Both the position numbers and the translations under genes were made by a program. From Plantibacter flavus (GTDB taxonomy: Bacteria > Actinomycetota > Actinomycetes > Actinomycetales > Microbacteriaceae), in assembly GCF_900177615.1 (NCBI RefSeq), contig NZ_FXAP01000005.1, positions 248,001 to 312,000 on the forward strand: a stretch of 64,000 bases of DNA. Direction: 5' to 3'. This document shows, one piece after another, positions 8,338 to 16,802 of this stretch; position 1 is the first letter of the stretch, and the number at the start of each line of letters is the position of its first letter. A model generated the notes under the pieces. It worked only from the letters and a program-made list of their open reading frames with translations. It did not search any database and was not told where the DNA came from.

Positions 8338-9293
8338 CCCGGTTCATCCTGACGAGGCTGGTACTCCTCCTCGTCGGGCTCCTCGCCGCGAGCGCCCTGA
8401 TCTTCTTCACCATCAGGGTGCTCCCGGGCGACGTCGCCCAGGTCATCGCAGGAACGGACGCGACACCCGAAGCGGTCGCCGCGATCCGTGAACAGTTGGG
8501 ACTCGGCCAGCCCGTCCTCCTGCAGTACCTCGACTGGATCGGCGGGTTGCTCCGCGGCGATCTCGGGAACTCGCTCATCACGGGCACCCCCGTCGCCAGC
8601 GAACTCGCCCAGAAGGCGCAGGTGACCGTCCCGCTCGGCATCATGGCCCTCGTCATCGCCCTCGCGTTCAGTGTGCCGCTCGGGGTGCTGGCGGCCGTCC
8701 GACGCACCCGCGCGACGGGCGTCGTCATCTCCTTCGCGTCGCAGGGGCTCGCCGCCGTCCCGGTCGTCTGGGCCGGCATGATGCTCGTGCTCCTCTTCGC
8801 CGTCGTGCTCGGTTGGCTCCCGGCGCAGGGCTTCCCGCGCGCGGGCTGGAACGATCCGCTGGCGGCGATCCGCGCCCTCCTCCTCCCGGCACTCACGATC
8901 GGCGTCGTCGAGGGCGCGGTCCTGCTGCGCTTCGTCCGTTCCGCCGCCCTCGACGCGATCGGCCAGGACTACGTCAGGACGGCGGCGGCGAAGGGGCTGA
9001 CCCGTTCGCAGGCGCTCATCCGCCACGGGCTGCCGAACGTGGCGCTCTCGGTCGTCACCGTGCTCGGGCTCCAGATCGCCGGGCTCATCGTCGGCAGCGT
9101 CATCATCGAACAGCTCTTCACGCTGCCCGGCATCGGGCGCATGCTCGTCGCCGACGTCGGCAACCGCGACCTCGTGAAGGTGCAGGGCGAGCTCCTCGTC
9201 CTCACCGGGGTGGTCCTCGTGATCGGTGCCGTCGTGGACGTCGTCCACCGTCTCGCAGACCCCCGACTCCGAGAACGGGAGCGGACCACATGA
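8334..9293 (+). CDS. ABC transporter permease, DppB type
   Basis: A 319-residue inner-membrane permease with six predicted helices, the first at MTRFILTRLVLLLVGLLAAS, and a periplasm-facing loop after helix 1 that contains the family pattern DVAQVIAGTDATPEAVAAIREQLGL. The cytoplasmic EAA-type coupling loop reads AAAKGLTRSQALIRHGLPN. GTG at 8334 overlaps the stop of the binding-protein gene by four bases, and the stop overlaps the next start, so the genes are translationally coupled. It pairs with the next permease to form the channel. Confidence 0.9.
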   Translation: MTRFILTRLVLLLVGLLAASALIFFTIRVLPGDVAQVIAGTDATPEAVAAIREQLGLGQPVLLQYLDWIGGLLRGDLGNSLITGTPVASELAQKAQVTVPLGIMALVIALAFSVPLGVLAAVRRTRATGVVISFASQGLAAVPVVWAGMMLVLLFAVVLGWLPAQGFPRAGWNDPLAAIRALLLPALTIGVVEGAVLLRFVRSAALDAIGQDYVRTAAAKGLTRSQALIRHGLPNVALSVVTVLGLQIAGLIVGSVIIEQLFTLPGIGRMLVADVGNRDLVKVQGELLVLTGVVLVIGAVVDVVHRLADPRLRERERTT

Positions 9294-10201
9294 CCGCCCC
9301 TCAGGATCACCCGCGTCGGCGCGCGGCATCAGGCGGACTCCGCACCCTCGTGTCCGGCCCGGCCGGCGTGTTCGGGCTCGTCGTGGTCACCCTGCTCCTC
9401 CTGAGCGCCGGCGTCTCCTTCCTCTGGACGCCGTACGACCCCCAGCTCACCGATCCGTTCGCGAAGTGGCTGGCTCCGTCGCCGGCCCATCTGCTCGGCA
9501 CGGACGAGGTCGGACGCGACATCTTCAGCCTGCTGCTCGTCGGTGCGCGGGTGACCGTGGCCGTCGCGATCGGGTCCGCAGTCGTCTCGACGGTCATCGG
9601 GGTCGCCCTCGCCGCCCTCGGTTCGCTCACGCGGCGCTGGGTCCGGGAGACGGTCGCGGTGCTGATCGACATCCTCATCGCGTTCCCGACCCTCCTCATC
9701 GCCATGATGATCGCCTCGGTCTTCGGCGGATCGCTGTGGGTCGTCGTCTGGGCGGTGGGCATCAGCTTCGGCGTGAACATCGCCCGGGTGACCCGCCCCG
9801 AGATCCGCCGGGTCTCGCACAGCGAGTACGTGCTCGCCGGCAAGGCCGCCGGTCTCGGACCGGTGAGGAACCTGACGCGGCATCTCCTGCCGAACGTCGC
9901 ACCGGTGTTCATCGTCCAGCTGTCGTGGTCGATGGCGGTCGCGGTGCTCGCCGAGGCGGGCCTGTCGTACCTCGGCTACGGCGCCCCCTCCAGCGTCCCG
10001 TCGTGGGGTCGGATGCTCAGTGAGCTGCAGACCTACCTCGCCGTGCACCCGCTGTCGGTGCTGTGGCCGGGGCTCGCCATCACCATCACCGTCCTCGCCC
10101 TCAACCTCCTCGGAGACGCCCTGCGGGACGCGACCGATCCGACCCTCGGTCGCCGAGGACCCGCGTCGACCCCCACCTCGCCCCAGGGGGTGACCGCATG
10201 A
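9290..10201 (+). CDS. ABC transporter permease, DppC type
   Basis: A 303-residue permease. The N-terminal helix (VFGLVVVTLLLLSAGVSFLW) is followed by the DppC-family extracellular segment ending LLGTDEVGRDIFSLLLVGAR, and the coupling loop is AGKAAGLGPVRNLTRHLLPN. ATG at 9290 overlaps the preceding stop by four bases, and the stop overlaps the next ATG. About six transmembrane helices are visible. It forms a heterodimer with the DppB-type protein. Confidence 0.9.
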   Translation: MTAPQDHPRRRAASGGLRTLVSGPAGVFGLVVVTLLLLSAGVSFLWTPYDPQLTDPFAKWLAPSPAHLLGTDEVGRDIFSLLLVGARVTVAVAIGSAVVSTVIGVALAALGSLTRRWVRETVAVLIDILIAFPTLLIAMMIASVFGGSLWVVVWAVGISFGVNIARVTRPEIRRVSHSEYVLAGKAAGLGPVRNLTRHLLPNVAPVFIVQLSWSMAVAVLAEAGLSYLGYGAPSSVPSWGRMLSELQTYLAVHPLSVLWPGLAITITVLALNLLGDALRDATDPTLGRRGPASTPTSPQGVTA

Positions 10202-10986
10202 GTCTCGACGTCCAGGACCTCGTCGTCACGCTCGGCGGTCGCCGGGTCGTCGACGGCGTGAGCTTCAGCGTGCCGGCGGGCGCACGGTTCGGCCTCATCG
10301 GCGAGTCCGGATCCGGGAAGTCGCTGACGGCGCTGGCGATCCTCGGACTGCTCCCCGACGGCGCCTCGGTGAGCGGCAGCATCCGCTGGCAGGGCGAGGA
10401 GCTCCTCGGCCGCGACGACCGCGAACTCGCGCGGATCCGCGGGCGTGAGATCGGGATCGTGTTCCAGGAGCCTCGGACGGCACTCAACCCGATCCGCACC
10501 ATCGGACGGCAGATCGGCGAGCCGCTGCGCATCCACGAGGGGCTGTCGAAACGGGAAGCGCTCGACCGGGCCATCGAACTCGCCGCGCGGGTCCGTCTGC
10601 CCGATCCTGAGCGCATCGTCCGGCGGTACCCGCACCAACTGTCGGGCGGACAACGACAGCGGGTCGCGGCCGCCATCGCCCTCGCCTGCGGACCCTCCCT
10701 GCTCATCGCGGACGAGCCGACCACAGCGCTCGACGTCACCATCCAGTCGGAGATCCTCGGCCTCTTCGAACGTCTCGTGAGCGAGACCGGGGCGTCCCTC
10801 GTCTTCATCACCCACGACCTCGCGGTCCTCTCCCGGATCGCCAGTGACGCCGTGGTGCTCGCGCAGGGGAAGGTCGTCGAGGCCGGGCCGGTGGCCCAGC
10901 TGCTGTCGACGCCGGTGTCGCCCGTGACGCAGCGGCTGTTGGCCGCCGCGAAGACCATGAGCTGGAAGGGCGAGGACGATGACTGA
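10198..10986 (+). CDS. ABC transporter ATP-binding protein, DppD type
   Basis: A 262-residue nucleotide-binding subunit. Walker A is GESGSGKS (35-42), the Q-loop glutamine is Q90, the signature is LSGGQ (148-152) and Walker B is LLIADE (168-173) followed by the D-loop TTALD. It belongs to the oligopeptide/dipeptide importer ATPase group. ATG at 10198 overlaps the upstream stop codon, and the end of the gene overlaps the second ATPase by eight bases. The usual C-terminal oligopeptide-transporter extension with a Cys cluster is short or missing here (about 260 rather than 320 residues). Confidence 0.88.
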   Translation: MSLDVQDLVVTLGGRRVVDGVSFSVPAGARFGLIGESGSGKSLTALAILGLLPDGASVSGSIRWQGEELLGRDDRELARIRGREIGIVFQEPRTALNPIRTIGRQIGEPLRIHEGLSKREALDRAIELAARVRLPDPERIVRRYPHQLSGGQRQRVAAAIALACGPSLLIADEPTTALDVTIQSEILGLFERLVSETGASLVFITHDLAVLSRIASDAVVLAQGKVVEAGPVAQLLSTPVSPVTQRLLAAAKTMSWKGEDDD

Positions 10987-11764
10987 GCCGCTGCTCCACG
11001 CCCAGGGGCTCGGACGGGTCTACACCAACCCTCGGGAGTCGCTCTTCCAGCGCCCGAGCCGCACCGTCGCGCTCCACCCGAGCGACCTCGTCGTCGCGCC
11101 CGGTGAGGCCGTCGGCATCATCGGTGAGTCGGGGTCGGGCAAGTCGACGCTCGTCCGCCTCCTGCTCGCGCTCGACACCCCGAGCTCCGGCACGGTCGAG
11201 TTCGACGGCCGTCCCGTCAGCGCTGCGGCGAGCGCCAGGAGTCTGCACTGGTTCCGTCGACAGACGGGTGTGGTGTTCCAGGACCCGTACGCATCGCTCG
11301 ACCCGCGCATGAGCGTCGGGCGGATCGTCGCCGAGCCGCTCTCGGCGCTCGGGATCGAGGGCGACCACCGTTCCAAGGTCCGCGCGGTCCTCCGGCTCGT
11401 CGGTCTCGACGCCGACGCGGCCGAGCGCTTCCCGCACGAGTTCTCCGGTGGTCAGCGCCAGCGCATCGCCCTCTCGCGCGCGATCGTGCACCGCCCGCGC
11501 CTCCTCGTCGGCGACGAACCGCTCAGCGCGCTCGACGTCACCGTCCGCGCGCAGATCCTCGAGTTGCTCGGCGGGCTGCGGCAGGAGCTCGGGCTCGCGA
11601 TCGTGCTCGTCTCGCACGACATCGGCGTGGTGCAGCATCTCTGCGACCGGGTCGTCGTCATGCGCGACGGGGCGATCGTCGAGGAGGGCCCGGTCACCAA
11701 GGTCCTCAGTCGACCCTCGCACCCGTACACGACCCAGCTGCTCGCCTCGGTCCCCCGCCTCTGA
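10979..11764 (+). CDS. ABC transporter ATP-binding protein, DppF type
   Basis: A 261-residue second ATPase of the importer. Walker A is GESGSGKST (49-57), the signature FSGGQRQRIALSRA, Walker B LLVGDE followed by PLSALD, and an H-loop histidine lies in VLVSHDIG. The N-terminal portion (RVYTNPRESLFQRPSRTVAL) matches DppF-like subunits. Like its partner, it is short at the C-terminus. It is the last gene of the operon; a repeat array rather than a simple terminator follows. Confidence 0.88.
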   Translation: MTEPLLHAQGLGRVYTNPRESLFQRPSRTVALHPSDLVVAPGEAVGIIGESGSGKSTLVRLLLALDTPSSGTVEFDGRPVSAAASARSLHWFRRQTGVVFQDPYASLDPRMSVGRIVAEPLSALGIEGDHRSKVRAVLRLVGLDADAAERFPHEFSGGQRQRIALSRAIVHRPRLLVGDEPLSALDVTVRAQILELLGGLRQELGLAIVLVSHDIGVVQHLCDRVVVMRDGAIVEEGPVTKVLSRPSHPYTTQLLASVPRL

Positions 11765-11802
11765 CGACGTCACGGTCTCTGCGCCGCGAACCGCTCCCCG
11801 AC

Positions 11803-11897
11803 CCACTATCCGGTCCCTGAGCCACCACCCGGTCTCTGAGCCACCATCCGGCCCGTGAGCCACCACCCGGTCCCTGAGCCACCATCCGGTCCCTGAG
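11803..11897 (+). repeat. five 19-bp tandem repeats (repeat family 1, copy a)
   Basis: Five consecutive 19-base units of the form CCACCAYCCGGTCCCTGAG start at 11803, 11822, 11841, 11860 and 11879, with 1-4 differences between units. The last unit merges into the conserved family-1 core at 11888. There are no spacers, so this is not CRISPR. The array separates the ABC operon from the convergent MpaB-like gene. Confidence 0.9.
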
Positions 11898-11955
11898 CCT
11901 GTCGAAGGGCACAGCCCGGAACACGGAGCGCAGCCCTTCGACAAGCTCAGGGACC
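11888..11955. repeat. family-1 inverted repeat (REP-like hairpin), copy a
   Basis: Left arm 11888-11910 begins GGTCCCTGAGCCTGTCGAAG and continues GGC. Right arm 11933-11955 is its reverse complement with a single mismatch. The 22-base loop would give a stable 23-bp stem that may terminate transcription from both sides. The right arm includes the last two codons and stop of the MpaB-like gene. Confidence 0.88.
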
Positions 11956-12930
11956 GGGAACGGCCGGCGGGTCCGCCAGGCGCCGGTGCCGGCGCAGTGC
12001 CGCGCGCTGGCTCGGTGACTCACCGTGCAGGACGAGCCCCACGACCCACAGGACGACCCGCGTCGCCGTCACGACCGGCAGCGGGATCGGGCCGAGATGG
12101 GCGGTGCGGAGCCCGAGGATGCGGCGGTACTCGGGTGGGATCGTCGCGACGGCTCCCGCGAAGAGGATCCCATAGGCGGGGAGCAGCGAGCGGTCGAGCG
12201 GCGGTCGACGGAGGAACGCCAGGGTCTCGTCCACCCGCGGGCCGCCGGTCAGGTCGCCGGCGTCGAGGTACCCGCGCAGCTGCCTGGCCAGTTCGGCCTC
12301 CGAGCGGGGCGGGTCGACGACGCCCATGAGCTCGCCCGCGAGCGCCCAGTCGGCCACATAGGCGTCCGCACCACCGGGGATCCGGCCGCCCCAGGTCTGT
12401 CGCACGCTCAGGAAGGCGTCGGTGAACGCCAGGTGCACCCAGCGCAGGAGGTCCGGGTCGTTGGCCGCGTACGGGCGCACCACGCCATGGGCGTCGAGGT
12501 ACTCCCCGACGACGCGTTCGTGGAGTTTGAGCACGTAGTCGCTCGTCCGACGCGCCGTGTCGCAGTCGCCGTAGGTGACGGTGAAGATCCAACGGATGGT
12601 GCCGTCGAGCCGTCCGAGGGGGTCCTCCCGGTACCGGGACCAGTCGTGCACGCCGGCCAGGGCCCCGGGGTGCGCCGCCTGCAGGAGGAGCGCCCGGATG
12701 CCGGCGACCATGGTCTCGACACCGCCGTGCACCGTCCAGGCCGCTGAGTCGGGAGTGAAGAACCCCGTGTCGATGCCGTCCTCGAGATCGAGGGTCCACT
12801 GCGGCGGGCGGTCCTGCTCCACCGCGAAGACCGCGAGGATCCGTGAGCGGAGCCCGGCGAGCAGGCGGGTGCGCAGGCGGGAGACCGGTCGCCGTCCAGT
12901 GCCGACATCCACCACTCGATCGTCCTCCAC
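11947..12930 (-). CDS. MpaB-like oxygenase (DUF2236, latex-clearing-protein superfamily)
   Basis: A 327-residue protein of the MpaB/rubber-oxygenase-like superfamily, whose studied members bind b-type heme. Typical parts are WTVHGGVETMVAGIRALLLQAAHPGAL, the WSRYREDPLGRLDGTIRWIFTVTYGD segment and a C-terminal hydrophobic helix (VVTATRVVLWVVGLVLHG). Conserved His residues lie in AAHPGA and LHERVVGEYL. Substrate is unknown; family members oxidise lipids, polyisoprenes or macrocyclic intermediates. Start is GTG at 12930. The last codons GGT CCC TGA lie inside the right arm of the family-1 repeat, so the repeat supplies the C-terminal Gly-Pro and the stop. Confidence 0.8.
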   Translation of the reverse strand: MEDDRVVDVGTGRRPVSRLRTRLLAGLRSRILAVFAVEQDRPPQWTLDLEDGIDTGFFTPDSAAWTVHGGVETMVAGIRALLLQAAHPGALAGVHDWSRYREDPLGRLDGTIRWIFTVTYGDCDTARRTSDYVLKLHERVVGEYLDAHGVVRPYAANDPDLLRWVHLAFTDAFLSVRQTWGGRIPGGADAYVADWALAGELMGVVDPPRSEAELARQLRGYLDAGDLTGGPRVDETLAFLRRPPLDRSLLPAYGILFAGAVATIPPEYRRILGLRTAHLGPIPLPVVTATRVVLWVVGLVLHGESPSQRAALRRHRRLADPPAVPGP

Positions 12931-12987
12931 TCACCGTCACGACGAGCCTACGTCGGGATGCCGGTGGCCGGACCTGTAGCGGGCTGC

Positions 12988-14412
12988 TCACACGTCGGCG
13001 GCCTCCGCGGGCCCACCGCCGAGGTTCCCCCCTCCGCGGTATCGTGCGGCCGGGTGGTCGTCCGGGAGCCGGGCCGCCCCGCCGGTCAGGCGCTCGCGGA
13101 GCGTCTCCCCCGGTCGATACGCGTCGCGCAGCCGCCCTCGGCGACGCAGCTCCGGCACCACGAGTTCGACGAAGTCGATGAGCGTGTCGAGGCTGTGGTA
13201 CTGCCGCAGGTTGATCCCGTCGATACCGACCTCGTCCAACCATCGCTCGATCTCGTCGGCGACGACCTCGGGGGTGCCGACGGCGAAGAAGTCCCGTTCG
13301 AGGTCGCTGCCGACCCGCACGATGAACTCGCCGACGGTGCCGGCCGTCACCTGCGGCGGCAGGGCGTCCGCCGGGACCCCCTCTGCGGCGAGCGCCTCGG
13401 CGACGGTCCGGTCCTCCGGGTGCGCCAGCGGGTCGAACGGCAGCCCGGCGTGCACGAACCGGCCGACGATGCTCGCGTGCTCCCGGTACTGCGCGGCCTT
13501 GGCCTCGGCCTCCTCCTGCGTCGGCGCGACGATGACGGCGGCCTGGACGACGATCTTGAGCGCGGCCCCGTCGCGTCCGTTGTCGGCCGCTGCCGCACGG
13601 AACCGCTCCAGGAGGGGGCCTGCACCACCAGGCCCCCGCACGCCCGTGAACACCGCTTCGGCGTGCCGTCCGGCGAACGCGATGCCGTCCGGTGAGGCGG
13701 TCGCGGTGTAGAGCAGCGGTGTCCGCTGCGCGCTCGGCTCGGACAGGTGCGGTCCGGCGACCTGGAAGTAGCGCCCGACGTGATCGATGTACCGCACCTT
13801 GTCGGGGTCGGAGTAGACGCCGGCCTCCCGGTCGCGGATGACGGCGTCGTCGTCCCAGGAGCCCTCCCAGAGCTTGTAGAGGACGTCCAGGTACTCCTCG
13901 GCGATCGCGAACCGTTCGTCGTGCGGGATCTCCTCGGCGAGGCCGAAGTTCCGTGCGGCGTTCGGCAGGTACGAGGTGACGATGTTCCACGCGACGCGGC
14001 CGTTCGTCAGGTGGTCGAGGGTGCTCATGCGACGCGCGAAGGCGAACGGCGGCTCGTAGCTCGTCGAGAAGGTGATACCGAAACCGAGGTGCTCGGTCAC
14101 GGCGGCCATCGCCGGGACGACGAGCAGCGGGTCGTTGTTCGGGATCTGCAGGCCCTCGCGCAGGGCGTCGGCCGGGCCGCCACGGAACACGTCGTAGGTG
14201 CCGACCACGTCCGCGATGAAGATCGCGTCGAACCCGCCCGCCTCCGCCGTCCGGGCGAGTGTCGTCCAGTACCGGATGTCGGTGTACTGGTCGCGTCGGT
14301 TGTCCGGCAGGCGCCAGAGGCCGTGGGTGATGTGGCTGACGCAGTTCATCTCGAACAGGTTGAGGATGAGCTGCTTGGGGCTGGACTGCGTTGGACTGGA
14401 CTGTGCGCTGAT
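12988..14412 (-). CDS. LLM-class flavin-dependent monooxygenase, NtaA/SnaA/DszA type
   Basis: A two-component FMNH2-dependent monooxygenase of the bacterial luciferase superfamily. Diagnostic segments are LILNLFEMNCVSHITHGLW, DQYTDIRYWTTLARTAEAGGFD, FSTSYEPPFAFARRMSTLDH and GRVAWNIVTSYLPNAARNFG. It would oxidise a small C-N or C-S compound using reduced flavin from a separate reductase. The start is unusual. The only strong ribosome site, GGAGGAG (14425-14419), is followed six bases later by ATC at 14412, giving 474 residues. Upstream GTG candidates at 14511 and 14469 lie before or in a likely -10 (TAGGGT, 14473-14468). The first in-frame ATG (14349) would remove the conserved first strand. 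The NtaA label is to family level only. Confidence 0.8.
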   Translation of the reverse strand: MSAQSSPTQSSPKQLILNLFEMNCVSHITHGLWRLPDNRRDQYTDIRYWTTLARTAEAGGFDAIFIADVVGTYDVFRGGPADALREGLQIPNNDPLLVVPAMAAVTEHLGFGITFSTSYEPPFAFARRMSTLDHLTNGRVAWNIVTSYLPNAARNFGLAEEIPHDERFAIAEEYLDVLYKLWEGSWDDDAVIRDREAGVYSDPDKVRYIDHVGRYFQVAGPHLSEPSAQRTPLLYTATASPDGIAFAGRHAEAVFTGVRGPGGAGPLLERFRAAAADNGRDGAALKIVVQAAVIVAPTQEEAEAKAAQYREHASIVGRFVHAGLPFDPLAHPEDRTVAEALAAEGVPADALPPQVTAGTVGEFIVRVGSDLERDFFAVGTPEVVADEIERWLDEVGIDGINLRQYHSLDTLIDFVELVVPELRRRGRLRDAYRPGETLRERLTGGAARLPDDHPAARYRGGGNLGGGPAEAADV

Positions 14413-14418
14413 GATCGA

Positions 14419-14473
14419 CTCCTCCGGTGGAGCGGCGATCGGTCCGTCCGGACCGGGCCGCCTGAGCACCCTA
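14419..14473 (-). promoter_or_regulatory. promoter and ribosome site of the LLM monooxygenase gene
   Basis: On the minus strand TAGGGT (14473-14468) fits the TANNNT -10 hexamer and predicts a start near 14461. The leader then carries GGAGGAG at 14425-14419. Together they argue that translation starts just after 14419, although no ATG, GTG or TTG is in frame there. Confidence 0.45.
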
Positions 14474-14553
14474 GGCGCAGCGGGAGGGACGGGGTCCGGC
14501 CGCGGTGTCACATCCCGTCATACGCCACCCGGCGACGCGAGGGCGACGATCGG

Positions 14554-15984
14554 TCAGCGGGCGACGGACGGGACGCGGTCCTGCCAACGCAGTCGCCGCT
14601 CCAGTTGCGCCCCGAGGGCGAGCAGGGTCGCCTCGCCTCCGGGACGCCCGATCAGCTGGACGCCCATCGGCAGCCCCTCGGACGTCTCGTGCACCGGGAG
14701 GGTGATGGCCGGCAAGCCGGTCGCGTTCACGAAGGAGGTGTGCGGCGCGTAACGCACCTGCTGCTCGAAGTTCAGTTCGGGCGACCCCTGGTCGTACCAC
14801 CCGATCGGCCGTGGTGTCTGGGCGAGCGCCGGCGTGATGATCGCGTCGAACGGCGCGAACTGCGCGAGGACGCTGCGTTCGAACCGGTGGAGACTGGCGA
14901 GCGTCTCCATGAGCCGGGTCGCCGGCAGCGCCCGACCGCGCTCGACGAGGGACCTCGTGATGGGTTCGAGGAGCGCCAGCTCCGCCTCCGAGGACGCCGG
15001 GACACCGGCCGCTGAGGCCTGCCAGATCGTCGTGAAGTCGGCCGGGTACCGTTCGGCGTCGCGCAGGGTGAGCTCCTCCAAGCCGTGCCCCATCGCGGTG
15101 AACGCCCGGGTGGCGACGTCGACGGCGGCGCGGGCCTCCGGGTCGACCGTGAGCTCGAAGGCGCTGTCCCAGGGTGACCCGTCGAGCACCGCGAGCTGGA
15201 ACCGTCCCTCGCCGCGGACGGCGTGCCCGAGCAGGGGTCCGTCATCGGCGTCGGGTGCTCGCAGCGTGAAGTGATGGTCGATGCGTCCGTGCACGCGCTC
15301 GATCATCGCGTCGAGCAGGAGCGCCGCGTCGGCGACGGTCCGGGCGATCGGCCCGGGGACGACGAGGCCGGCGAGTCGGTCGACACCGGAGCCCGCGGGG
15401 ACGAGCCCCCTCGTGGGCTTCAGGCCGACGAGCCCGCAGGCGGCCGCCGGAATCCGGACGGAGCCGCCACCGTCGGAGCCGGGGGCGAACGGGAGGAGCC
15501 GCGCGGCGACGGCGGCTGCGGCCCCGCCACTCGACCCGGCCGCCCCTCGGTCGAGGGCCCACGGGTTCCGCGTCGGCACCCCGTCGAGCGGCTCCGTGTA
15601 GCCGTAGAGCCCGAACTCCGGGGTCGCGGTCTTCCCGAGGCTCACCGCTCCGGCCCGGTCGAGGACGCCGACCAGCTCGTCGTCGGTCGTCGCCACGACC
15701 TCCGCGGTGAGCCGCGACCCGAAGCGGACGGGCTGACCGGCACGGGACACGAGGTCCTTGTCGCCGATCGGGAGTCCCCAGAGCGGTGCGGTCCGGGGCA
15801 GCGCCTCGACCGCCTCCACGCGTTCGGCGAGCGATCCGGCGGCGACCGAGGTGAAGGCACCGATCGCGTCGTCGAGGCGCTCGATGCGGTCGAGGTAATG
15901 CCGGGCCAGCTCCGTCGGCGAGACCTCGTCCCGCTGCAACGCCTGCCACTGCTCGAGCGCCGTCAGCTCGTGGAGTTCCGCCAT
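14554..15984 (-). CDS. amidase signature family hydrolase
   Basis: A 476-residue amidase-signature enzyme. The Ser-cisSer-Lys triad is visible as K76 (IGDKDL), S151 (AGSSGG) and S175 (DGGGSVRIPA), with spacings as in peptide amidase. It hydrolyses an amide to acid and ammonia; the natural substrate is not predictable. No signal peptide. It is not GatA, because the family-specific context and a gatB/gatC neighbour are missing. ATG at 15984 is six bases after TAGGCT (15996-15991), so the mRNA is probably leaderless. Together with the flavin monooxygenase and importer nearby it could belong to an organic-nitrogen scavenging set. Confidence 0.85.
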   Translation of the reverse strand: MAELHELTALEQWQALQRDEVSPTELARHYLDRIERLDDAIGAFTSVAAGSLAERVEAVEALPRTAPLWGLPIGDKDLVSRAGQPVRFGSRLTAEVVATTDDELVGVLDRAGAVSLGKTATPEFGLYGYTEPLDGVPTRNPWALDRGAAGSSGGAAAAVAARLLPFAPGSDGGGSVRIPAAACGLVGLKPTRGLVPAGSGVDRLAGLVVPGPIARTVADAALLLDAMIERVHGRIDHHFTLRAPDADDGPLLGHAVRGEGRFQLAVLDGSPWDSAFELTVDPEARAAVDVATRAFTAMGHGLEELTLRDAERYPADFTTIWQASAAGVPASSEAELALLEPITRSLVERGRALPATRLMETLASLHRFERSVLAQFAPFDAIITPALAQTPRPIGWYDQGSPELNFEQQVRYAPHTSFVNATGLPAITLPVHETSEGLPMGVQLIGRPGGEATLLALGAQLERRLRWQDRVPSVAR

Positions 15985-15990
15985 GCGACC

Positions 15991-15996
15991 AGCCTA
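15991..15996 (-). promoter_or_regulatory. -10 TAGGCT of the amidase gene (leaderless)
   Basis: Six bases separate this hexamer from the ATG at 15984, and no ribosome site is present. Confidence 0.6.
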
Positions 15997-16021
15997 GAGG
16001 CGGCGCCCTCCTGTGGTCACC

Positions 16022-16145
16022 GTTCCCTGTCCGTTCCGGTCCCTGTCCGTTCCGGTCCCTGGTCCCTGTCCGTTCCGGTCCCTGGTCCCTGTCCGTTCCG
16101 GTCCCTGGTCCCTGTCCGTTCCGGTCCCTGAGCCTGTCGAAGGGC
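16022..16145 (+). repeat. tandem array ending in family-1 core (copy b)
   Basis: Two 16-base units of the form GKTCCCTGTCCGTTCC (16022, 16038) are followed by three identical 23-base units (16054, 16077, 16100), each being the 16-mer with an extra GGTCCCT in front. The array ends in the family-1 core at 16123-16145, beginning GGTCCCTGAGCCTGTCGAAG. No inverted partner is present. It lies between the 3' end of the acetyltransferase gene and the promoter of the amidase gene. Confidence 0.9.
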
Positions 16146-16155
16146 GTCGACCGGC

Positions 16156-16737
16156 TCAGCGCTTCAAGGACTTCTGGAGGAGGACCGTGCCGATCCAGCG
16201 GTCGAACTTGAACCCGACTCGGCCCATCCGGCCCACCTCGGTGAACCCGAACTTCTCGTGCAGGGCGATCGACGACTCGGCGCCCTTGTCGGCGATGACG
16301 GCCAGCATCTCCTTGAGCCCCGCGGCCTTCGAGCGCTCGATGAGCTCACCGAGCAGATCGGTGCCGAGGCCCTTGCCGGTCGCCGCCGCTCCGAGGTAGA
16401 TCGAGCTCTCCACCGTGAAGCGGTAGGCGCGCTTCTGCTTCCACGGCGCGCACAGCGCGTACCCGAGGATCTGTCCGGTCGGGTTGACGGCGACGATGAA
16501 CGGGAGCTGGAGCCGCTGCAGGTAGGCGAACTTGGAGCGCCACTCGGCGAGGGTCATCGCGTCCTCGTCGAAGGTGACCATGCTGTTGGCGACGTAGTGG
16601 TTGTAGATCGCCCGGATGTCGGGCAGGTCGGCCGCCGTGGCGTCGCGCATCGTGAACGCGAAGGGGGTCTCGGGGGTCGGCGGCTTGCGCAGGTGCGGCG
16701 GCAGCCGGCGCCTCGGCTCGTACTCCTCTTCCAGCAT
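16156..16737 (-). CDS. GNAT N-acetyltransferase, phosphinothricin-acetyltransferase-like
   Basis: A 193-residue GNAT protein. The acetyltransferase domain begins at AFTMRDATAADLPDIRAIYN (about 30). Motif A, for acetyl-CoA binding, lies around AATGKGLGTDLLGELIERSK, and a typical C-terminal motif B reads ESSIALHEKFGFTEVGRMGRVG. The segment YNHYVANSMVTFDEDAMTLAEW is the hallmark of the Pat/MddA group, whose members acetylate phosphinothricin, methionine sulfone or similar amino acids. The 25 N-terminal basic, Pro-rich residues are an extension. Leaderless start: TAGGCT is six bases before ATG 16737. Confidence 0.85.
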   Translation of the reverse strand: MLEEEYEPRRRLPPHLRKPPTPETPFAFTMRDATAADLPDIRAIYNHYVANSMVTFDEDAMTLAEWRSKFAYLQRLQLPFIVAVNPTGQILGYALCAPWKQKRAYRFTVESSIYLGAAATGKGLGTDLLGELIERSKAAGLKEMLAVIADKGAESSIALHEKFGFTEVGRMGRVGFKFDRWIGTVLLQKSLKR

Positions 16738-16743
16738 CCCCCA

Positions 16744-16749
16744 AGCCTA
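16744..16749 (-). promoter_or_regulatory. -10 TAGGCT of the GNAT gene (leaderless)
   Basis: The spacer TGGGGG between hexamer and ATG (16737) is six bases long. Confidence 0.6.
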
Positions 16750-16802
16750 ACGAGGGGGTGGGTCGGCGGACAGCCCTTGCGGCCGACGCCACGACCCGGT
16801 CG

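Noticed and set aside
11803-11897. CRISPR-like array
   Set aside because: The repeats are contiguous 19-base units with no spacers and no cas genes in the window.
12020-13990. A 656-codon minus-strand frame spanning MpaB and LLM genes
   Set aside because: It is out of frame with both recognisable proteins and is Arg/Gly/Pro-rich low-complexity sequence.
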